Source: Amaurobius ferox | Lineage: Eukaryota > Arthropoda > Arachnida > Araneae > Amaurobiidae | Reading direction: 5' to 3' | Length of the DNA stretch: 64,000 nt | Assembly (NCBI GenBank): GCA_951213105.1 | Contig: OX578137.1 | Span: forward strand, 60,710,736 to 60,774,735 | In this document: positions 57,076-64,000 of the stretch, piece after piece | Layout: each line of letters starts with the position of its first letter | Numbering within the stretch: position 1 is the stretch's first letter | The notes under the pieces: model-generated | What the model saw: the letters and a program-made list of their open reading frames with translations, nothing else | What the model was told of the DNA's origin: nothing | Databases searched by the model: none | Position numbers and translations under genes: made by a program

Positions 57076-57450
57076 TGGTCTAAATCAGCTGTATGTAAAC
57101 AGAAACATTGTAAAAGATAATTTTGAAGATAGTCAATAGTCAATTTATCATCTCTTATTCATAAAACCTTAATTTCAAAAATATAGAAATAATATAGCAG
57201 TTGCTAAAAGATCAAAACGGGGTAAAGTTAAAACTAAGAAATATTCATTTATATTTTAAATCAGAAATTGGAGCTTTGCATCATAACTTTAATAGTTCTT
57301 TCAATAAGAAAATCATAAAATAATTTGTTTTTGCAGCTGAAAATAAAAAAATTAATTAAATTTATGCCATCTTTTTAAAATTAAAGTTATCTAATTTAAA
57401 ATTAACCGACTTATCCATATTTTTTATGATTTACTTATTACAAGAACTAA
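57076..57450 (+). pseudogene. Second Penelope-like unit, continuation
   Basis: Resumes with YGLNQLYVNRNIVKDNF, then VAKRSKRGKVKTKK and LHHNFNSSFNKKIIK, matching the linker after the nuclease in the first unit (52000-52200), with several stops. The sequence then runs into AT-rich repeats before the RT core. Confidence 0.6.
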
Positions 57451-57469
57451 TCATTTAATCTTATTAAGA

Positions 57470-57612
57470 GCTTATCATTTAAACTTCTTAATAAATATTA
57501 TTAAATATCAATATAAATTTTAATAAATATCATTCAATATTAATATAAATCTTAATAAATATCATTCAATATCAGTATAAATTTTAATAAATATAAATTC
57601 TTAATAAATGTT
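57470..57612. repeat. Short AT tandem repeat, about 38 bp unit
   Basis: AATATCATTCAATATTAATA and ATAAATCTTAATAA-type units repeat about three and a half times. Confidence 0.75.
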
Positions 57613-60600
57613 TTATCCCCCCCCCCGAAAAAAAACCCATATTTGTTATTCGGCCCCTCTCTGAAACCATGTACCTTATTTCAGTTATGAAGTATTGAAC
57701 TTACATATTGAGGATTATCTAGTGTAAGTTGTGCTCAGTATCCATCTTGATCACTGGGCTAATGAAAATTTAGGGGCCCTATATGGCCTATATGATAGGT
57801 GTTTCTTTTCATTGGGAACCCTGGGCTTTATTTCCATGATTTTATATTTTATATTTATTTTAAAAAGGAAATTTAATCTCTTTATTTGTTATTTTTATGT
57901 AAATTAAAATAATGAACTAAAACTATTGAAGCGCTTCAACTCATAAAATTATGTGACATCAATGTGACACCACTTTGCACAAAATATAATTTATATATTA
58001 TGAAGTCATAAAATATGATATCTCGTCATAGGGACCCCATGGATAGCACCGTTTATGCCTCGAACTCGCGTTTTATAGCAACCCAATGAATGATAAGAAT
58101 ACATTATAATCTAATTTGACATTTGAAACTATACTTCTGCAAGAAGCTTTAAGAAGTCGTGATAGAGATTACATTTATCTACAACTGAGTGAACAAAGAT
58201 TGTAGAACTTTTAATATGTTCGATTCTTTCGAAATACGATTGATATTGGAGAAAGTCAGAATTTTATTACTTTGTTAAAAAAGGAATTGTTGGAAATTAT
58301 ATAGAGTTTGATCGTCTGTAAAATATTTCTCGTGGAAAGCAAAAGATGGCAGCACTAAAACTAATTCTATTGCGCCATCATCAGCTGTATTTGGCTACTT
58401 CTGTCACTCAATTTTGCTTGTGTAAAAATGTTTTCGAATAAAAAATAAATATGCATTTTACAATCACATGTTTAGCACGTTTTCTGGCAACCCAGCGAAT
58501 GTTACGCACACTTCATAATTCCTTCGACAATAGAAAGTTAGATATCCAACAAGCATTAAAAAGTCGTGACAGTGGTTACATGTGTCGACATCTGAGCAAA
58601 CAGCGATTAAGAATGAGCTTTGAATAATGTTCGAGTCTTTCGAAACATGGTTGATGTTGTAGAAGCCTGAAACTTATTGCTTTGCTAATGTGACATGAAT
58701 TTCTGGTAATGGTACTGGATTGGATACTTTGGGAAATTTTTACTTTTATATAGCTTTTTTATTCTAAATATTGTAATTATTGTAATTAAAAAAAAATGAA
58801 AGTATACAAACATGCATCGTTCTCAAATTTTTGCAATTTTTAATAATTAAAGTGGTATCACGTCTACTTCAATATTTAAGTATAAAATTAAAGACACAAA
58901 TAATAGATAAAAAGGTCATTTAATCGAATAAAAACCGTCCTATAAGACGTACAAATATTAAAAGGCCAGAGAGCTACCGAACATCACCATACCTATATGA
59001 AAAATTACCGTGGAAACAAGCTTATATATAGACCAAATCGGCAGACAAAATTTGCATAAATCAGCTACGGAATGATGTAACTGTTTAATCTTTAATCGCT
59101 TGTTTATAATACCATTTAATTATCATTATTCCGTAGGTGATTTATGATGTAGCTGATTATTTTTCCGTAGCTGATTGTTTTTCTTGTTTAAAATATTTTA
59201 ATTAATCAAAAATCATTTGTATGATGCTAGCATGCGCCATTATCAAGATATTGCAATTCTTTCTTATTTGAAATATTCATAGTTAAAAAAAAACAAGAAC
59301 ACTCATTTATAGAGTGCAATAACCCTCCTTTCTCAAGATGTTGTAATCCTCCTTATTTAAAATACTTTTAAATAAAATAATCATCTGAAGAATGACAACT
59401 CGCGTCGTTCTCAAGATGCTGTATATTTTAAATCTAAAACATTATTCAGACTATTACGAGATACAAATTTTTACAATTTTCTCTCTTGTACCCCTTCAAC
59501 AGCTCTGTTCCCTTCCCCTCCCCGACTGCGAGCAGATTACTACACAATGTTGAATTTCTGCATGCTATTTTAATGAGTGAATTTTTTATTTGTCAGTTCA
59601 CAGGGCATAGAGGTCTTCAAAATTGTGGAGCATTGATTCTTGCTGCCATTGTAGCTATCGGCTATTTCATGCTAACGAGCACGTAACATGCACAAAGATT
59701 CATAAGCAATTTTATCCAGAAATTATCTCCCTTGTTTGGGAGTTATCAGTTCTGGAGATTTTAGAAAAAAATCTTTTGTCTTGGTTACATTTGATTGATT
59801 GGTAAGAGTATTTTGAAGTATTTCTTGCTATGAATAAATGTCTCCATTTTAAGCATTTTCTGCAATTTTGCCATAGATTTATATTTCGAGGATATGGTGC
59901 TGCCATCCGGCGGCAAAACTGAAAAACTCAGTTTGAAAAACCTCGTATTTAGTAAGTTAATATATGTGTTGCTTTGTTGCATCTAGGGACAAGCAGTAAC
60001 GTAGCGTGATAGTTTCGACTAGGGAGGCTGGGCGATTGGCTTTTTATTTGAAAACGGTTTTTGTATTATAAAAAAAGTTTATATTGGAATTCGCACTTTC
60101 AATAAGTTTTATTTCCTTGGTGAGTAAAATAAAATAATTTAACGTAAAAATGTTAAGAGGGAATGAAATAACACGGTATTTTTAAATATATTACCTATAT
60201 AAGATACATAAGTACAAAATATAACATTTTAAATGTTTTCTTATTTCTAAATTAGTTGAACTTTTACAACCATTTTATTAAATATGAAGTCATGGTTGCT
60301 CCCCCTCGGAAAGCGTTTTACGGAAGCCCAAGTAAGAAAGAGGGCACTGAAAATTGGTCAGAAATCTGGAACATATGCTTAGTTGAAAATCACTGTAGTT
60401 AACAATGCCTTTAAATAATATTGTATATTAATTAATTGCAAATATACTGTACTATGAAAATTTAAAAATATCTTATAATTACAATATTCTAAGATGACGC
60501 TCGAAAATTATCAACCACTTTTATCTAACTGAAATGCTCATGTAACATGGGATTTTTAAAGGGAAATCATATTTTTTTTTTCTAAAACTCCCAAATACGC

Positions 60601-60770
60601 AAACTGATGCTTCGCCATATTGATTCCGATATGAAGAGCTAAGTCTACTTTGTAAACAACTTAAATTTAATGGAAGTCATTATTAGCATATTTCTCCGTT
60701 TTGATATGGTTTAATGTTTGGTAAATATTAGGTTATTCGTTAAAAAGGACTCAAATCCGTTGGTATTAGT
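57613..60770. other. No supported gene; diverged 420-bp duplication at 58070-58700
   Basis: Two stretches (about 58120-58310 and 58530-58690) are related and both encode a similar short peptide: LQEALRSRDRDYIYLQLSEQ and IQQALKSRDSGYMCRHLSKQ. They could be decayed duplicate exons. The remainder shows poly-C, AT-rich text and short ORFs with no features I can support. Confidence 0.35.
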
Positions 60771-60771
60771 A

Positions 60772-61113
60772 TGGCAACACTCCTTCAGCGATTTGCATAA
60801 AGCCTCCAGATAGAATAATTAGTATAAATACGATTTGCATAAAAACTTTCTTGATATCCAGAGACTCTCTGCTTTGCATGCGACGCATGCGCAACGCCTC
60901 TGCACTGGCTCATAAAAGCCAGCCTCAGAACATTCTCATCAGCGATACGGACATTCGTATTCGGATGACTACGTTCACGCAGGTTATGATGTAGCGCCAT
61001 GCTTGTAAATATTTTACGTTATGTTCATGTAAATAAACTTCTCTTTTCATGATAGTCTCTGTGATGAATGCGATACGACATCGCACCTTTGCCTTATGTA
61101 TGACCCTTCGCCA
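60772..61113 (+). mobile_element. Candidate solo LTR, about 340 bp
   Basis: Starts TGGCAACACTCC and ends CCTTCGCCA (TGGC/GCCA ends). Flanks TAGTA and TATTA match in four of five bases. Inside are a TATA-like CTCATAAAAGCCAGC near 60910 and AATAAA near 61030. No paralogous empty site is available, so this is less certain than 26719-27716. Confidence 0.4.
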
Positions 61114-63310
61114 TATTACAAATGATTATTTTCTGCGAATATTAATTAATAAAATCCCGTTTGAACCGAAATGGAGGACTCATTAGCCTTGCCCGAGAAA
61201 TGTTTTTTCAAACTACTCCCGTCCCATATCCAATCATTGACTGTTTACAAAGGGTTGAAAATGGGGGAAGCAATAGCCACACCTTTCTGTATGCTAGCTT
61301 CCATGTTAGTTAATCAGTTAGAGAGGAGTGTAGCAATTGGGTGGGTTTAATACCATGCTCCTCCTTATAGATCACGAAGGCTGGATGATTTCAGCTTCTA
61401 AAACAATAAAATATGCGTTTTAATGGGAAAAATACTTTGAAACGTGTCTCTTTAAGCAAGTAAAGGTAACAATTTTCTTACTAATACATGTATATTCTCG
61501 AAGCTATTTAAATAATTATAATAAGTAAAGTATGTTTTAATAATTCTTTAAGTTAGATGTTAAACAGGGGAGGCCCAGCTTTTTAGCTTCAATGGACGCT
61601 ACGCCAATGGGGACAAAACGGAAAAATTAAAGCAAGAAAGAGTTCCAGGAAATAAGTATAAATAAAAAAATCAGATATAAAGATTAAAACGCTTAAAAAA
61701 AATTCGGATATCAATTAAAAATTATTGACATAGTAGAAAATTGGGACTGGGCTTAGCGTAATCAATATATGTAGGTTGATCATAAATAATCCCTTTTCAG
61801 TGCTATCTATGTATTATATAGTAGCTGAAGAACATAAACTTCAAAATATGCAAAAACAATTTCATAGAAATACAATTTTAAAATATCACTTGCACCAAAT
61901 CATAGAAGGCGAATGAAAAAGAAAAAAGGATCTCTAAGAACATAATTTTAAGGTAAATGATCCAGAAATTTAAATCATGATATAAAAAAAGTAATCTTTT
62001 TATGAGATCACTCATTGAGAAAAGACAAAATTATTATTGTTTTTACAGGAAGTTTCACAGGAAAAAAACATTTAACATGTTGGGAGCCATCATACGTAAG
62101 GTGGAATGCATAAAATATCACGTGCTCATGCTTATTTTTGTTAAATTTCCCATCTGAAATTTTGCTGTATGCATATCTAACTCATTTTTATCACTTACAG
62201 TACAAAATTGATCTGTGGAAGGGCTTTCTTACCCTAAATGAAAAATCGTTATCATATGTTCCATAGAGTATGTGAAGGAGTCGGAATGAATACGGAGGCA
62301 TATTTTGATAAAAACATCAATTTTATTCTTAAACTGTAGAAATAATAAAATAAACTCCGTTAACGTAATTTACAAATAATAAATCAGAATGTACATGGTC
62401 TACCTTTTCTACCGTCGTCTGCATTCACACACGTCACGTTTCACGTCGTACCATCTTGTATCATCTCGAACCCCCCTATTTTTCTCTCTCGTGCTTTGCA
62501 CCTACCCTTTTTATAACCTGGTTGCCAGCACCCTCTACCGTCTGCAATCTTTGCAGCTGTTATTTAAACTTAGGCTCTTCTTTCCCCAGAGAATAAACAC
62601 ACTGCTTGAAAATAGAATTGTTAACCCTTACAAGTATACCTACCTATTTGGACCACGGTGCACAAAAGTGCACACGGTGCACAAAAGTATTAATGAATTG
62701 CAGACATACATATTTCGCTAATAATATTTTTTTATTTTTAAGGATATATCCATCTTTAATAAAACACATTCCACACAAGAATACATTCTGATAAAAGTGC
62801 TAAATCATTTGGGATTTTCTTCAAAATTTATTTTCAATTTACCCGCAAATCACTACATGTGAAAACAATAATGTAGACATTTGTATGAATATCAAACTGA
62901 AACATTTTCGAGAAAAATTCATATGAACTGTGATGTATTGCGAGTGCTAATGTATTAGTTTTTTAACATTGGGAATTTCGAATGAGAAACTTGACTGTTA
63001 TATATGAGGTAAATGTAAATATTATCCTTGTAAATATATTCCTGTAAATAAAATTGTATTTACTCAAAGAAACAAATAGATCATATTATGTTGGTCTCCA
63101 GGCCTTAATTATTTAACTAAATTGCTTGCTATTTTATAGCGGCCAACAGCTAAGTGGAGAGTTAATGAATGTCACACTTGTGTTGAGCGGTTTGCAGCGG
63201 TACTTGCGATTTGGGTGGTACAGTTTGCAATGCAATGACTGCTATATTTTTGTTATATAATTATGTTTATATATAATTTTATTTTTGGAATGCGGTGAAA
63301 AAAATAAAAA
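61114..63310. other. No supported gene
   Basis: AT-rich DNA with a small duplicated GGTGCACAAAAGT motif near 62655-62690. The ORF at 62389-62721 has no recognisable domain and a composition typical of chance frames. Confidence 0.35.
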
Positions 63311-63388
63311 GGCGTAATGGATGGAACAAATGCGTAATAGATGAAACAAATGTGCAATAGATGAAACAAAGGCGTAATAGATGAAAGA
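63311..63388. repeat. 20-bp tandem repeat, about four units
   Basis: Unit GCGTAATAGATGAAACAAA with small changes. Confidence 0.9.
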
Positions 63389-64000
63389 TTTTTTTTGAAA
63401 AACTTTTTCTACCGTGGATCAAGGTAAAATCTTGAGGCGCAGTGGGAAAAATTTGTGCTTCAAAAGTCATTTCAAAGTTTCGAACCAGTTTTCATAATTT
63501 CATTTAGACATGCAAACGATAAATTATTTTTTAAATGGGGCTTAAAATTTTGCACGTAATAAGATCCCAATTTCAATTTAGTACTGATCATAATAATTAG
63601 TTTCAAATCATAAAATTTTAGTTTGAATACCTATTTTACCTACTATGCTTATTTGTTGATCATAGATTTCATTTTCTCCTGACATTTGACGGGTTTAACC
63701 GGGGCCGATTTTTATTATACGCAAATCAGGCAAATACTGGGGGGGGGGGGGGTCGTAATTAGTTAGAGGTCCATTTCCTTTATCTCATCAACATTTGATA
63801 TATTTTTCTAAAAATAGCTCTCATTACTTTTTAAGTCAGTTTCGGACTTAATAAATATCCATCTGAGCAGAAATACATATTTTAATTTAAATGAGTTTTG
63901 AATGTTTTTGGGCTCATACAATCCTTTTAAAATTTAAACATATTTAAAATTCTATATAACTACCAATTATAAAGAACAACATTATTTTGAACATATCAAG
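63389..64000. other. No supported gene
   Basis: AT-rich flank with a poly-G tract of about 14 at 63740. Confidence 0.4.

Noticed and set aside
59486..59686. ORF with an apparent hydrophobic C-terminus
   Set aside because: No conserved copy or splice signals. It overlaps other equally long frames on both strands.
1..64000. Integrated virus or viral gene cluster
   Set aside because: The only retroelement coding sequence is LINE and Penelope-like. The two LTR candidates have no gag, pol or env remains.

Overview
This window is AT-rich (about 30% GC by eye) eukaryotic nuclear DNA. Intron-bearing gene fragments sit among many transposon remnants, microsatellites and tandem repeats. Nothing looks prokaryotic, organellar or viral. 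The 5S-like sequences, Jockey-type LINE, Penelope-like element, pogo, hAT and Helentron-like repeats fit an arthropod. My best guess is a chelicerate such as a spider, but no single feature proves it.

The genes that can be supported form a minus-strand family. Four long open exons encode Ser/Thr-rich proteins with a central Lys-rich block: copies A (1344-2467), D (11033-12204), A' (21525-22051) and D' (27825-28999). A fifth exon (38057-39295) encodes a Pro-rich protein and has a candidate TATA box and untranslated first exon upstream (41136-41198). A decayed piece of a second Pro-rich copy lies at 16013-16262. The four Ser/Thr exons differ in length only by multiples of three and have no internal stops, which argues they are or recently were coding. 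No exon with a start codon and signal peptide was found for any of them, so the gene models are incomplete.

The left two thirds is built from duplicated blocks. Block B (about 6340-8480), C (8480-9900), D (10830-15900) and the Pro-rich piece E (about 16000) recur as B' (16860-18722), C' (24490-26600), D' (26600-32450) and E' (38057-39295). Block A (1-4500), made of a LINE 3' end, a Ser/Thr exon and a promoter-like block, recurs as A' (about 20220-24300) lodged between B' and C'. Because blocks are paired, many insertions can be read as filled versus empty sites: a solo LTR, two 5S-headed SINEs and several short SINE-like pieces, most with clear target duplications.

The right third (41.7-64 kb) is repeat-rich: a 146-bp tandem repeat carrying a hAT MITE with a perfect 8-bp target duplication, a 46-bp minisatellite, Helentron-like hairpin elements (one nested in a Penelope-like element), and a broken Penelope-like element whose GIY-YIG endonuclease lies upstream of its reverse transcriptase. 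A few candidate exons of unknown function are given at low confidence. All similarity statements were made by eye; no alignment or database search was run.
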